NCBI RefSeq assembly: GCF_002245355.1
Contig: NZ_NOWF01000012.1
Location: 32,705-96,704 of the forward strand
Reading direction: 5' to 3'
DNA from: Paludifilum halophilum
GTDB lineage: Bacteria > Bacillota > Bacilli > Thermoactinomycetales > DSM-45169
DNA length: 64,000 nucleotides
Numbering within the stretch: position 1 is the stretch's first letter; each line of letters starts with the position of its first letter. The position numbers were made by a program, and so were the translations under genes. Positions 28,201-37,619 of this stretch are shown here, one piece after another. The notes below the pieces were generated by a model. It did no database searches. It was not told the origin of the DNA and saw nothing but the letters and a program-made list of their open reading frames with translations.

Positions 28201-28705
28201 AAGTGATAAGTGATTCCCGATATATAGACAGTGCAGGTTTGTCGATGAACCAAGGTTCACCAGAAGATCCCGTTCAAGGTAGAAGCAAGGTTTTTTTCTT
28301 GTTTCTTATCGTTTTCCTGATCTTCTTTCCTTCGCCAGTATGCTACCATATTCAAATAATGGTGGGCGGTACTTCACTTTTCATCGATTTCCATAAACAC
28401 AGCGGCGGGGAGAAGACGAGCAGGGATTCCAGCAGTTGGGCGATCTCGTCGTTGGCAAGCCAAATAATAGCGTTGGTGTCTCTTTTTCAAGTAAAACTAG
28501 ATCATTTCTTACGGAGAGATGGCTTGATTCATGCACAAGATCCAGAAGTGATCAGACGAAACTCCCGCCGATCAGCGGGGGTTTTTGTCATGATCAGGTT
28601 CAGTGGGAAGCCCAGCCATTCATGTTTATCGTTCGGTTTGAATCGACCTCATACTTTTTTCTGTGATCGAGGAGGAAAACAGAAAAGAATGACGAATAAA
28701 ATAGA
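28201..28705. other. Intergenic region before the maltodextrin genes
   Basis: No intact gene was recognised in these roughly 500 bases. A plus-strand stretch (28436-28500) codes for a hydrophobic segment resembling holin-like type I toxins but has no convincing start. It is followed by a terminator-like hairpin (28562-28586). Confidence 0.5.
28562..28586 (+). terminator. Terminator-like hairpin in the comM-malE intergenic region
   Basis: CTCCCGC (28562-28568) pairs with GCGGGGG (28575-28581) and is followed by TTTTTG. No intact gene ends here, which suggests a short transcript or a decayed gene upstream. Confidence 0.65.
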
Positions 28706-28719
28706 TGCAAACGTTTTCA
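28706..28719 (+). promoter_or_regulatory. cre site 1 (CcpA operator)
   Basis: TGCAAACGTTTTCA fits the catabolite-responsive consensus TGNAARCGNWWWCA at every position. It lies 70 bases before the binding-protein start, so glucose repression of the maltodextrin genes is expected. Confidence 0.75.
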
Positions 28720-28746
28720 CTTTGATGTCTTTTTTATGGCTATTAG

Positions 28747-28760
28747 TGCAAACGGTTGCA
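28747..28760 (+). promoter_or_regulatory. cre site 2 or LacI-family operator
   Basis: TGCAAACGGTTGCA is a near-perfect palindrome matching cre except for one position. It is centred 41 bases after site 1. A LacI-type maltose regulator (MalR-like) could use the same sequence. Confidence 0.65.
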
Positions 28761-28788
28761 TTATCCATTCAAAAGGGGGTTATGGGTC

Positions 28789-30051
28789 ATGAAGTGGAGA
28801 ATATGGGGGTCCATCGCAATGATATTCCTCCTCACAGTGGGAGTCTTGGCCGGTTGCGGACCTCAGCGGGACGCCGATCCGGACAAAAAGGAAGCCGGAA
28901 AGGAAGAAAAGCCTGAGCAACTGGTGATCTGGGAGAATAAGGAGGCCCGTCATCTGAAACACACCGAGCGAATGGCTGAGAAATATGAAGAAAAAACCGG
29001 GATCCAAGTGAAAGTAGTCGGCGTCGATATTTTGAAACAGCAGGAGAAATTGACATTGGACGGTCCCAACAACAAAGGAGCTGATGTGGTGACCTGGCCC
29101 CACGACCGGATCGGGGAAGCGGCCATCAAAGGTTTGATCCAGCCCATCGACGTCGAAGAGGATCGGATTCATGCATACAACAAGTCCGCCCTCCGGGCGA
29201 TGCAATATGACGGAAAGCTGTACGGTCTTCCCCGAAATACAGAAAGCATCGCGTTGATTTATAACAAAGATAGGATGAAGGAACCGCCGAAAACCTTTGA
29301 AGAGCTGATCCGATTCGCCGAGGAGAATACGGATCCCGCCAAAGAGAAATACGGTTTTCTCTACGAAGGGGAGAATTTCTATCACGACTTCTTTGTGTTT
29401 CATGCCTTCGGCGGTTATGTATTCAAGGATGAAGGCGGTCGAATGAACACTGAGGATATCGGTTTGAATAATGAAGGTTCCATTCAAGCCATGGAAACGA
29501 TCGGTTCCTGGTATAAGGATCAACTCATCCCCCGGGGGTTAAAAGCTGATACCGTGAATGGCCTGTTTAAAGAAGGAAAAGTGGCTGCCGTCCTCAACGG
29601 TCCCTGGGCGGTGAAGGACTACGAGGACGCCGGGATCGATGTCGGGGTGAGCCCGATTCCCCCGATCAACGGAAAGGATCCGAAGACGTTTATCGGGGTG
29701 AAAGGACTCTATGTCTCCGCCTATACCCGGAATGAATACTGGGCGACGGACTTGGTCCGGTTTCTGACTGGGAAGGAAGCGTTGCAGGACCGGTTTAAAA
29801 CTACCGGGGAGATTCCTTCCCGCACGGATCTGCTGGAACATCCCATCGTCAAGGACGACGAACAGGTAAACGGTTTTGCCGAGCAAGCGGCCAGCGGTGT
29901 TCCGATGCCCAATGTGCCGGAGATGAGCCAGGTGTGGGATCCGATGGCTGACGCCGTCTCCTTTGTGGCCAAAGGGGAACAGACGCCCAAGGAGGCTTTG
30001 GACGGTGCAGTAAAACAGATTAAGGAGAAGCTCCAAACCCAGAAACAATAA
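28789..30051 (+). CDS. malE: Maltodextrin ABC transporter substrate-binding lipoprotein
   Basis: This is the extracellular binding lipoprotein that captures maltose or maltodextrins for the two permeases downstream. The 420-residue product has a lipoprotein signal peptide with lipobox LAGC and lipidated Cys23, then an acidic/Lys linker and a family 1 solute-binding fold. AGGGGG precedes the ATG at 28789; the longer frame starts inside cre site 2. It resembles MdxE of Bacillus. The exact sugar is inferred from the amylase genes in the same locus. Confidence 0.88.
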   Translation: MKWRIWGSIAMIFLLTVGVLAGCGPQRDADPDKKEAGKEEKPEQLVIWENKEARHLKHTERMAEKYEEKTGIQVKVVGVDILKQQEKLTLDGPNNKGADVVTWPHDRIGEAAIKGLIQPIDVEEDRIHAYNKSALRAMQYDGKLYGLPRNTESIALIYNKDRMKEPPKTFEELIRFAEENTDPAKEKYGFLYEGENFYHDFFVFHAFGGYVFKDEGGRMNTEDIGLNNEGSIQAMETIGSWYKDQLIPRGLKADTVNGLFKEGKVAAVLNGPWAVKDYEDAGIDVGVSPIPPINGKDPKTFIGVKGLYVSAYTRNEYWATDLVRFLTGKEALQDRFKTTGEIPSRTDLLEHPIVKDDEQVNGFAEQAASGVPMPNVPEMSQVWDPMADAVSFVAKGEQTPKEALDGAVKQIKEKLQTQKQ

Positions 30052-30130
30052 CTTCGGCGAGGGGGGGTGGGGCCGCAATTTTGTCGTCCCGCCTTCCTTT
30101 GCTTTGAACGGAAAAGGAGGTATACCGAAA

Positions 30131-31447
30131 GTGGCATCCCGTCCAACGGTAACCGACCGCAATCCGCATCCGGTACCTTCCGGGTCTGTTCCCCGAACGG
30201 CGGCGCTTTTGTCAGCCCTGGTGATGGGTTTGGGGCAGATGTACAACCGACAGTGGTGGAAAGGCTTGTCCTTCCTGATCATCGAAATCGCATTTCTGGT
30301 GGTCTTCTTCGATTTTCTCAACATGGGTCTGTGGGGGATTGTCACCCTGGGAACTGAACCCTTTTTGGATCACTCCATCATGCTTTTGGCTCAGGGGATT
30401 ATCGCCCTGATCTTGATTGTTTTCGGTTTGGGGGTTTACGGTCTCAACATCCGGGACGCCTACCGGATTGGAAAGATCCGGGCACGGGGGGAGAAACCGC
30501 CTACGATTGGGGAAACTCGGCGGATGGTGACGGACCGGGGGTATCCTTATTTCCTGGTGATGCCAGGGTTGATATTACTGGTCTTTACGGTGATCTTCCC
30601 GATTCTGTTCATGGTGGCTCTCGCTTTTACCAACTATGATCTCTACCATTCCCCGCCGGCGCGGTTGGTGGATTGGGTCGGATTTTCCAATTTCATCAAT
30701 ATGTTTCAGTCCGAACTTTGGAGAAACTCTTTCGTCAGCGTATTTTCCTGGACCATCGTTTGGACGCTGGTCAGCACGACGGTTCAATTTGCCCTGGGTC
30801 TTTTCCTCGCCGTACTGATCAACCAGAAACGGGTCCGGTTCAAGAAGTTTTTCCGGACCGTGTTGATCCTGCCCTGGGCGGTGCCATCCTTTGTGTCTAT
30901 TCTGGTTTTTTCCGGACTCTTTGACGGTCATTTCGGTCCGATCAATCAAATGCTGGGGATGTTGGGGCTCAGCGGCATTCCTTGGATGACCGAACCCCTC
31001 TGGACCCGGATCGCGCTCTTGCTGATCCAATTTTGGCTGGGTTTTCCGTTCAGTATGGCGCTGTGTACCGGGGTGTTGCAAAGCATCTCCTCCGACTTGT
31101 ATCAGGCGGCGGAAGTGGATGGGGCCACCGCCTGGCAAAAATTCCGCAATATCACCCTGCCTCTGGTGCTATATGCGACGGCACCGGTCCTGATCACGCA
31201 ATACGCCTTCAATTTTAACAACATCAATGTCATCTATCTCTTCAATCAGGGAAAACCCGCTGTTCCGGGGCAATCGGCAGGCGGGACGGACATCCTGATC
31301 TCCTGGGTGTACAAACTCACCTTTGAAGTTCACAAGTTTAACTACGCCGCGGCGGTGACGATCATCATGTCGCTGTTCGTGATGGGGGTTTCCCTGTATC
31401 AGTTCCGAAAAACTCGAGCCTTTAAGGAAGAGGATTTGATCCAATGA
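30131..31447 (+). CDS. malF: Maltodextrin ABC transporter permease MalF/MdxF
   Basis: This is one of the two membrane subunits of the maltodextrin importer. The 438-residue protein has an MdxF-type N-terminal extension (TAALLSALVMGLGQMYNRQW and more membrane segments) before the permease domain. The EAA loop YQAAEVDGATAWQKFRNITLPL contacts the ATPase. The GTG at 30131 is ten bases after AAAGGAGGT; earlier starts overlap that site. It overlaps malG by four bases (ATGA). Confidence 0.9.
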   Translation: MASRPTVTDRNPHPVPSGSVPRTAALLSALVMGLGQMYNRQWWKGLSFLIIEIAFLVVFFDFLNMGLWGIVTLGTEPFLDHSIMLLAQGIIALILIVFGLGVYGLNIRDAYRIGKIRARGEKPPTIGETRRMVTDRGYPYFLVMPGLILLVFTVIFPILFMVALAFTNYDLYHSPPARLVDWVGFSNFINMFQSELWRNSFVSVFSWTIVWTLVSTTVQFALGLFLAVLINQKRVRFKKFFRTVLILPWAVPSFVSILVFSGLFDGHFGPINQMLGMLGLSGIPWMTEPLWTRIALLLIQFWLGFPFSMALCTGVLQSISSDLYQAAEVDGATAWQKFRNITLPLVLYATAPVLITQYAFNFNNINVIYLFNQGKPAVPGQSAGGTDILISWVYKLTFEVHKFNYAAAVTIIMSLFVMGVSLYQFRKTRAFKEEDLIQ

Positions 31448-32289
31448 GAACCTACACGTGGAAGTCCCATCTGGGTTTGGTGGCAACCTATGCTATTCTG
31501 CTGTTGATGGTAGCGGCTACGGTGTTTCCGGTACTGTGGATCATCGGTTCTTCCCTCAACCCGGGAACCAGCCTTTTTTCCAGCCAGATGATTCCGGACA
31601 AGACTACCCTGGAGCATTACCGTTGGCTATTGACGGACCCGGACAGCCAATACCTGACCTGGTACTGGAATACCCTCAAGATTTCGCTGATCAATGCTTC
31701 CGTCTCCGTCCTCCTCACTGCCGGTACGGCCTATGCCTTTTCCCGTTACCAATTTGTCGGTCGGAAATACGGGCTGATGACCTTTCTCATTCTGCAGATG
31801 TTTCCCCCGACGATGGCCATGGTAGCTTATTACGTTCTGCTCAATATGGTGAACTTACTGGACACCCACCTGGGTTTGATCCTCATTTATGCCGGAACCC
31901 AGATTCCTTTTAACACGTGGTTGGTAAAAGGCTATTTCGACACTCTTCCCCGTGGATTGGACGAGGCGGCCCGACTGGACGGTGCGGGGCACCATACGAT
32001 CTTCTTCCGGATCATGTTGCCCCTGGCCAAACCGATTATTGCCGTGGTGGCCCTATTTAATTTCATTATGCCGATGGCGGATTTCCTCTTGCCCCAGATC
32101 GTTCTGACCAGCCCGGATCAACAGACGTTGGCGGTGGGCTTGTTCGGCTTTATCAATGAGAAATTCGGGCAGAACTTTACCCGTTTCGCCGCCGGCTCGG
32201 TGTTGATCGCTCTTCCCATCGCTGCCTTTTTCCTGATGTTGCAACGGTACTTTGTATCCGGTCTTTCCGCGGGTGCCTCGAAAGGATAA
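31444..32289 (+). CDS. malG: Maltodextrin ABC transporter permease MalG/MdxG
   Basis: This is the second permease subunit (281 residues, about six membrane segments). The EAA loop LDEAARLDGAGHHTIFFRIMLPLAKP is near residues 177-202. Translation is coupled to malF by the ATGA overlap. No ATP-binding subunit gene lies in the locus, so a shared MsmX-type ATPase encoded elsewhere is likely. Confidence 0.92.
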   Translation: MRTYTWKSHLGLVATYAILLLMVAATVFPVLWIIGSSLNPGTSLFSSQMIPDKTTLEHYRWLLTDPDSQYLTWYWNTLKISLINASVSVLLTAGTAYAFSRYQFVGRKYGLMTFLILQMFPPTMAMVAYYVLLNMVNLLDTHLGLILIYAGTQIPFNTWLVKGYFDTLPRGLDEAARLDGAGHHTIFFRIMLPLAKPIIAVVALFNFIMPMADFLLPQIVLTSPDQQTLAVGLFGFINEKFGQNFTRFAAGSVLIALPIAAFFLMLQRYFVSGLSAGASKG

Positions 32290-32311
32290 AAAATCCCGAA
32301 GGGAGATGAAG

Positions 32312-34078
32312 ATGTTGTTGGAAACGATCCATCACCGGCCGGAGTCCCCATATGCTTACCCCTTGGAGTTGGATCAGCTTCGGGTCCGGATCCGGACAAA
32401 AAAAGGGGAGGTTTCGGGTTGCCGGGTCTTCCACGGGGACCGGTACCGATCGGAGGAGGAAGAGGAAGAGGTTCTTCTTACTCAAACCGCCTCGGACTTA
32501 TGGTTCGATTGGTTTGAAGGGGTGATCCCAGCTCCTACCCGACGGGTACAGTATGTTTTCCGGCTGGATACCGAGGAAAACACCTGGTGGTACGGGGAGA
32601 AAGGAATTTCGCAGGAGCGGGGGGCCGCCGGGGTGTTTCATTATGCTTACATTCATGAAGAAGCGGTTCTCCGGGTGCCGGAGTGGGCCCGGGATGCGGC
32701 GGTGTACCAGATTTTTCCCGAGCGGTTCGCCAACGGGGATGCCGGCCTGGACCCGGAGGGGGTGCTTCCCTGGAAAAGCAACACACCCCCGAAATCTGAC
32801 AGTTTTTACGGAGGGGATTTGAAAGGCATCATCGACCGGATACCTTGGTTGGCGGAGTTGGGGGTGAACACCCTTTATCTCACCCCGATCTTCCGCTCTC
32901 CTTCCAATCACAAGTACAACATTGACGATTATGAACAAATCGACCCTGGTTTCGGTGACTGGAAGACGTGCAAAGCCATGGTGGAAACCGCACACCATTA
33001 CGGGATCCGCGTTTTGTTCGATGGAGTGTTCAACCATTCCGGCTCCGGCTTTTTCGCCTTCCGGGACGTCCAGGAAAAAGGGGCGGCTTCTCCGTATAAG
33101 AACTGGTTCCGGATTCGCGACTTTCCCGTGGTGATGTCCCCTCAACCCCATTACGAAACTTTTGCAGACCATATCCCCGATATGCCCAAGCTGATGACCC
33201 ATCTCCCGGAAGTGCGGGAGTACTTTCTGAATGTGGCGGAGTATTGGACCCGGGAGATGGGGATCGACGGTTGGCGGCTGGATGTGGCCAATGAAGTGGA
33301 TGCGGCGTTTTGGCGGGCTTTTCGCGAACGGATCCGTAGTGTCAACCCGGATGCCCTGATCGTGGGGGAGATCTGGCACGATCCCGGTCCGTGGTTGCGG
33401 GGCGATCAGTGGGATTCTGTGATGAACTATCGTTTTCGAGAGGCGGTTATCTCCTTTTTCGCCACCTGCGAGTGGACGGCGGAGGAATTTGAAGCCCGGC
33501 TGACATCTGCTCGGATGGGAGTTCCGGAACAGGCGGCTTCTGCCATGTGGAACTTACTCGGATCCCATGACACGGAACGTTTTCTCACCCGGTGCAACCA
33601 TGATCGAAAACGGTTCCAACTGGCGGTTCTCTTCCAGATGACCTATCCGGGAATTCCGATGATCTACTACGGGGATGAAGTCGGCATGGAGGGGGGACCT
33701 GACCCCGACTGCCGCCGACCGATGGTTTGGGAGGAGGAAAAGCAGGATCGGGAACTCTTCGATTTTCATCGGAAGCTTTTGGATCTCCGGCATCGACTGG
33801 CCCCCTTGCGCCGGGGGGATTACCGCACCTGGAAGGTGGACGGGAAAAAAGGAATTTATGCTTTTTTGAGGCGATACCAAGAAGAGAGTGTCGGGGTGGT
33901 GATCAATAACGGAGATCGGCGTCGGTCGATCCGGTTGGAGGGGACTGCATGGGGAGAGGGAGCCGTTCTGCTCGATCCGCTGTCGGGAGGCCGGTTCACA
34001 GTCGAGGAAAAACACGTCTTCTGCACCCTGGACGCGGGGCAAGGAGCCTTATTGGTGCCGGAGAGAGCCATAAAGTGA
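32312..34078 (+). CDS. GH13 neopullulanase / cyclomaltodextrinase / maltogenic amylase
   Basis: Enzymes of this group hydrolyse maltodextrins, cyclodextrins or pullulan inside the cell. The 588-residue product equals the usual neopullulanase length. It has an N-terminal beta domain typical of the subfamily (1-125), then the TIM barrel with DGVFNHSG, catalytic Asp in GWRLDVANEVD, Glu in IVGEIWHD and Asp in LLGSHDTERF. There is no signal peptide. The ATG at 32312 is six bases after GAAGGGAG; the ATG at 32306 is too close. Family-level function is firm; the preferred substrate is not. Confidence 0.9.
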   Translation: MLLETIHHRPESPYAYPLELDQLRVRIRTKKGEVSGCRVFHGDRYRSEEEEEEVLLTQTASDLWFDWFEGVIPAPTRRVQYVFRLDTEENTWWYGEKGISQERGAAGVFHYAYIHEEAVLRVPEWARDAAVYQIFPERFANGDAGLDPEGVLPWKSNTPPKSDSFYGGDLKGIIDRIPWLAELGVNTLYLTPIFRSPSNHKYNIDDYEQIDPGFGDWKTCKAMVETAHHYGIRVLFDGVFNHSGSGFFAFRDVQEKGAASPYKNWFRIRDFPVVMSPQPHYETFADHIPDMPKLMTHLPEVREYFLNVAEYWTREMGIDGWRLDVANEVDAAFWRAFRERIRSVNPDALIVGEIWHDPGPWLRGDQWDSVMNYRFREAVISFFATCEWTAEEFEARLTSARMGVPEQAASAMWNLLGSHDTERFLTRCNHDRKRFQLAVLFQMTYPGIPMIYYGDEVGMEGGPDPDCRRPMVWEEEKQDRELFDFHRKLLDLRHRLAPLRRGDYRTWKVDGKKGIYAFLRRYQEESVGVVINNGDRRRSIRLEGTAWGEGAVLLDPLSGGRFTVEEKHVFCTLDAGQGALLVPERAIK

Positions 34079-34168
34079 ACCGGGGGAGAATGTTGCCGTT
34101 TCTGCAACCGATTGCACGTGAACACCGACTGAATCCAACAATCAACATGAGATAGGAGAGAATGGAGA

Positions 34169-36133
34169 ATGGAGAAAAAACCGTTCTTAATCGACGGAGT
34201 GGCGGGAAACGGAAAAATGTTGGCTGCTTTCGGCAAGAACAGCCGGCTGTATCGACTCTGGTGGCCCCGGGTGGACGGTCCGCAGCATATGGACCGGATG
34301 TCGGCGGGTGTCCGCCTCCCGGGAGTGACGAAGGGCGTGTTATGGACTGACGGGGAAGGTTGGGTTCACCGCCAGGAATATGTGGGGGACTCCGCTCATC
34401 TGGTAACTGTCGCGGACCATGCGGAAATCGGGGTTTCCGTGAGAGTGGAGGATTTTGCGGTAGACGGGGAGGACATCTTCGTCCGGGATTACGGGGTCAC
34501 CAATCAATCGGAACAACCGGTTCCGGTTCAAATGTATCTTTATACCTCTCTGGCCATGATGGAAAGCCGGCGGTACAATACGGTGGCCTTCGACCGTCAG
34601 GAAGAGTCTCTGGTCCACTTTCGGAATCCATACGCCTGTGCTGTAGGCTTCGATGGGCCGGTGGACGGGTTTCAGGCGGGAGATGCCTGGGAAGCGGCGG
34701 AAGGAGGGATACTGAATGGCAATGAGATCGCCATGACCACCGACGGGGCCTTGTACCGGGATCTGGGAGAGCTGAACCCCGGGGAAACGGTCCGGTTACC
34801 GGTATATCTGGCTTTCGGTGACGGGTACCATGCCGCGTTGACCCGCCTCGCCCGGGCTCGGGAAAAAGGGGAGAAGACGATGCGTGCGAATACCCTTGCC
34901 GGGTGGAAAGAGTATCTCGCTCAGGCGAAGCCGGTTTGCACAGGGGATGAGACGATCGATTGCCTGTACCGCCGCTCCTTAATCGTATTTAAACTGATGA
35001 GCGACGAACAGTACGGCAGTCTCATTGCCGCCCCCGAATTTGATGAGGATTTCAGCCGTTGCGGCGGTTATGCGTATTGTTGGGGAAGGGATGCCGCCTA
35101 TATCACCACGGCGATTGACCGGGCGGGTTACCACGACAGGGCTCGGCGGTTTTACCGTTGGACGGTGAAGGCGCAAAGTCCGGATGGCAGCTGGCAACAA
35201 CGCCATTATCTGGACGGGCGGCTCGCCCCTCATTGGGGACTCCAGATCGACGAACCGGGTTCCATCCTGTGGGGGATGTGGCAACATTATCTCGAAACGA
35301 AAGATCGTCCTTTTCTGGAGGAGATGTGGCCAACCCTGCGCAAGGGAGCGGAGTTTCTCGTCGGATTCATCGATTCGGCGACGGGTCTCCCCCGCCCCAG
35401 TCGGGATTTATGGGAAGAGCGGAGTGGAGAGCACACCTATTCCGCTGCCGCCGTCTTCGGCGGGCTGACCGGAGCGTCATGTGCCGCTCGGGAGTTGGGG
35501 TGCATGTCCGAAGCAAGACGGTGGTTCCATGCGGCGGAAGGGATCCGGGAAGCCGCCGCCCAGCAGCTTTGGAACGCCGATCGGGAGTCTTTTTTCCGGG
35601 GCGTTAAGTTGGCGGTCTCCCGTGAGGCATATGAGACGGCCTGTGCCCGAGGAGTTAAGACGGAAACCGAGACGGATGACAAAGGCTACACGACCCATTA
35701 TGTGCGGGAGGATCCCGTCATCGATGTGAGCCTGCTGGGAGTGAGTCTCCCCTTCGGAATGTTCGACATCCAAGATGAACGGGTGAAAAAGACCGCTCAA
35801 GCAGTGGAAACCGCCCTGGGTCAAAGTCCGGTCGGAGGCATTCAGCGATATGAAGGGGATCCGTATATCGGGGGAAACCCCTGGATCCTGACGACATTGT
35901 GGCTGGCCCTGTACAAGATAAAAGCCGGTGATCGGGCCGGAGCGGAACGATACTTACGCTGGGCAGCAAATCATCGGACCGATCTGGATCTATTGCCGGA
36001 GCAGGTTGACAAATCCACCGGCGACCCTGCCTGGGTTGTCCCCCTCACTTGGTCCCATGCCATGCTGGTGCTCACCGTGCTGGAGTGGGTCAAGGCCCGG
36101 GAAAAGCCGTTTGAAGCGGAAGTGCGGGATTGA
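34169..36133 (+). CDS. GH15 family glucoamylase-like glycoside hydrolase
   Basis: The 654-residue product has an N-terminal beta-sandwich and a C-terminal (alpha/alpha)6 barrel of glycoside hydrolase family 15 (glucoamylase, glucodextranase, trehalase). Conserved pieces include YCWGRDAAYITTAIDRAG, SPDGSWQQRHYLDG, WGLQIDEPGS and WEERSGEHTYS, with a candidate general acid Glu in WEER. There is no signal peptide, so it probably releases glucose from imported maltodextrins in the cytosol. It follows the GH13 gene after 90 bases. A preceding AGGAGAG supports the start. Confidence 0.87.
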   Translation: MEKKPFLIDGVAGNGKMLAAFGKNSRLYRLWWPRVDGPQHMDRMSAGVRLPGVTKGVLWTDGEGWVHRQEYVGDSAHLVTVADHAEIGVSVRVEDFAVDGEDIFVRDYGVTNQSEQPVPVQMYLYTSLAMMESRRYNTVAFDRQEESLVHFRNPYACAVGFDGPVDGFQAGDAWEAAEGGILNGNEIAMTTDGALYRDLGELNPGETVRLPVYLAFGDGYHAALTRLARAREKGEKTMRANTLAGWKEYLAQAKPVCTGDETIDCLYRRSLIVFKLMSDEQYGSLIAAPEFDEDFSRCGGYAYCWGRDAAYITTAIDRAGYHDRARRFYRWTVKAQSPDGSWQQRHYLDGRLAPHWGLQIDEPGSILWGMWQHYLETKDRPFLEEMWPTLRKGAEFLVGFIDSATGLPRPSRDLWEERSGEHTYSAAAVFGGLTGASCAARELGCMSEARRWFHAAEGIREAAAQQLWNADRESFFRGVKLAVSREAYETACARGVKTETETDDKGYTTHYVREDPVIDVSLLGVSLPFGMFDIQDERVKKTAQAVETALGQSPVGGIQRYEGDPYIGGNPWILTTLWLALYKIKAGDRAGAERYLRWAANHRTDLDLLPEQVDKSTGDPAWVVPLTWSHAMLVLTVLEWVKAREKPFEAEVRD

Positions 36134-36161
36134 TCGAAGGTTTTTGCATCGGAAGCGGTGT

Positions 36162-36195
36162 AACCCCTTCCTGTTCGGGAAGGGGCTTGTTTTGT
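36162..36195 (+). terminator. Terminator of the maltodextrin operon
   Basis: CCCCTTCC (36164-36171) pairs with GGAAGGGG (36178-36185), followed by CTTGTTTTGTT. It lies 30 bases after the GH15 stop codon. Confidence 0.75.
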
Positions 36196-36353
36196 TCGAG
36201 ATGAAAAGATCGACTGCCTACAAGCGTTGTGAAAAAGTCCCCTGTTCGGGAGGGTGGACCCCCACCCCGACCCGCCAAGGACGTGCTCAATCACAAGGCT
36301 TCTAAGTGGGTTGACGACGGGACCGATCCCAAACGCTACACGGTTAGTAAGGG

Positions 36354-37535
36354 TCACTTGATCCGTAAAAACAGAATATAAGCAGGAACCAGGGAGGTCG
36401 CGGCAGTGAGGAACATAGCGGGGAATCCGGCCTGTTCCACGACCAACCCCGACAAAATCGATCCGATCCCGAGACCGAGATCGAAGGAGGCGAAAAAAAT
36501 GCCGTTGGCTCTCCCTTTGGCGCTGGAAGGGGAACGTTGAATCGTCCACGCCTGGAGAGAAGGGTGTACCGCCCCGAATCCCGTACCGTAGAGGGCTGCA
36601 GCCGTCAGCAGGGCGGACAGCGAATCAGTGACGGAGAGGAGAGCCAGAGAAAGGGTCAAACTGATCAGTCCACAGGGGATCGTCAGCCGCGGTCCCTGAC
36701 GGTCGAAAAGCTTTCCCGCCCAGGGGCGGATCGCGACCATGGTCACGGCGAACACCGTGAAAAACCATCCGGCATGGGGAATTCCCCGTTCCTGGGCGAA
36801 TAACGGGAGGTAGGCGACAATTCCGCCAAGGGTGAATGTGACGCACAGGCCCATAGCCGAAGTGGCTAACGTTCCCTTGGTAAGGACTCCCGCCGTCATC
36901 CGGTCGCGGCGTGATTCCTCTTCAGCGGGAACCCTCCGGGGAGCCGGATACTGGATGGTTACGGCAGTGGCCCATGCGGCAAACACGAGACCGGCCGCCC
37001 CGGCGAAGAGAACGGGGAAGGAGTATCGTTCCACCACCCAGAGGCCCAAGGCGGGGCCGAAGGCGACCGCCAGATTGGTGAAAAGACCGTAGTAGCCCAT
37101 TCCTTCCCCCCGTCTGCGATCGGGAATCAGATCGGTGGCAATGGTGCTTGCCGCCGTAGTGACCGCTCCCCAGGAGAAACCGTGAAGCACCCGCAGAATG
37201 AAGAGAAGGAATACGGTCGTCATGCTGAAATAAGCTAGAGTGGTTGCGAAAAAAAACAGCAGTCCCACCAGATAGATTCCCCGCCGGCCGTGGGTATCCA
37301 CCATTCGGCCCAACCAGGGACGGATGACCACGGCGGACAGGGTGAAGGCACCAACAATGACTCCGACCGCGCTTTCGCTTCCGCCTAACCGGTCGACATA
37401 CAGGGGAAGCGTAGGTACGAAGATCTGGAAACTGACAAAAACAAGGAAATTGGTCAGGCAGATGAGGATGAAATTCCGCGACCACAGTTCGGAAGACGCG
37501 TCCGGATCCACTTCCGTCGCTGGATTTGTCTGCAT
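36354..37535 (-). CDS. MFS transporter, probable siderophore exporter
   Basis: The 393-residue protein has the 12-segment pattern of the major facilitator superfamily; RPWLGRMVDTHGRRG resembles the loop 2-3 signature. The start at 37535 has AAAGGAGG eight bases upstream on the minus strand. It is the last gene of the minus-strand siderophore cluster, after an 84-base gap with a strong hairpin. Export of the siderophore is inferred from position; other drug or sugar efflux substrates cannot be excluded. Confidence 0.82.
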   Translation of the reverse strand: MQTNPATEVDPDASSELWSRNFILICLTNFLVFVSFQIFVPTLPLYVDRLGGSESAVGVIVGAFTLSAVVIRPWLGRMVDTHGRRGIYLVGLLFFFATTLAYFSMTTVFLLFILRVLHGFSWGAVTTAASTIATDLIPDRRRGEGMGYYGLFTNLAVAFGPALGLWVVERYSFPVLFAGAAGLVFAAWATAVTIQYPAPRRVPAEEESRRDRMTAGVLTKGTLATSAMGLCVTFTLGGIVAYLPLFAQERGIPHAGWFFTVFAVTMVAIRPWAGKLFDRQGPRLTIPCGLISLTLSLALLSVTDSLSALLTAAALYGTGFGAVHPSLQAWTIQRSPSSAKGRANGIFFASFDLGLGIGSILSGLVVEQAGFPAMFLTAATSLVPAYILFLRIK

Positions 37536-37588
37536 CGGATTTCCTCCTTTGGACGGCATTTCATCCGTTCCCGGGGTGGGTAATGGAG

Positions 37589-37612
37589 ACGCCCGTATTT
37601 CCATACGGGCGT
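37589..37612 (-). terminator. Strong hairpin between the NIS synthetase and MFS genes
   Basis: A perfect 10-bp stem ACGCCCGTAT / ATACGGGCGT surrounds a four-base loop. On the minus strand there is no T tract, so it may be a partial terminator, attenuator or RNA-processing stem lowering exporter expression relative to the synthesis genes. Confidence 0.45.
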
Positions 37613-37619
37613 TCCTTCG

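Noticed and set aside
28203..28916. Plus-strand open frame of 237 codons before malE
   Set aside because: It crosses a terminator and both cre sites and overlaps the malE signal peptide region in another frame; composition is not protein-like outside the short hydrophobic stretch reported separately.
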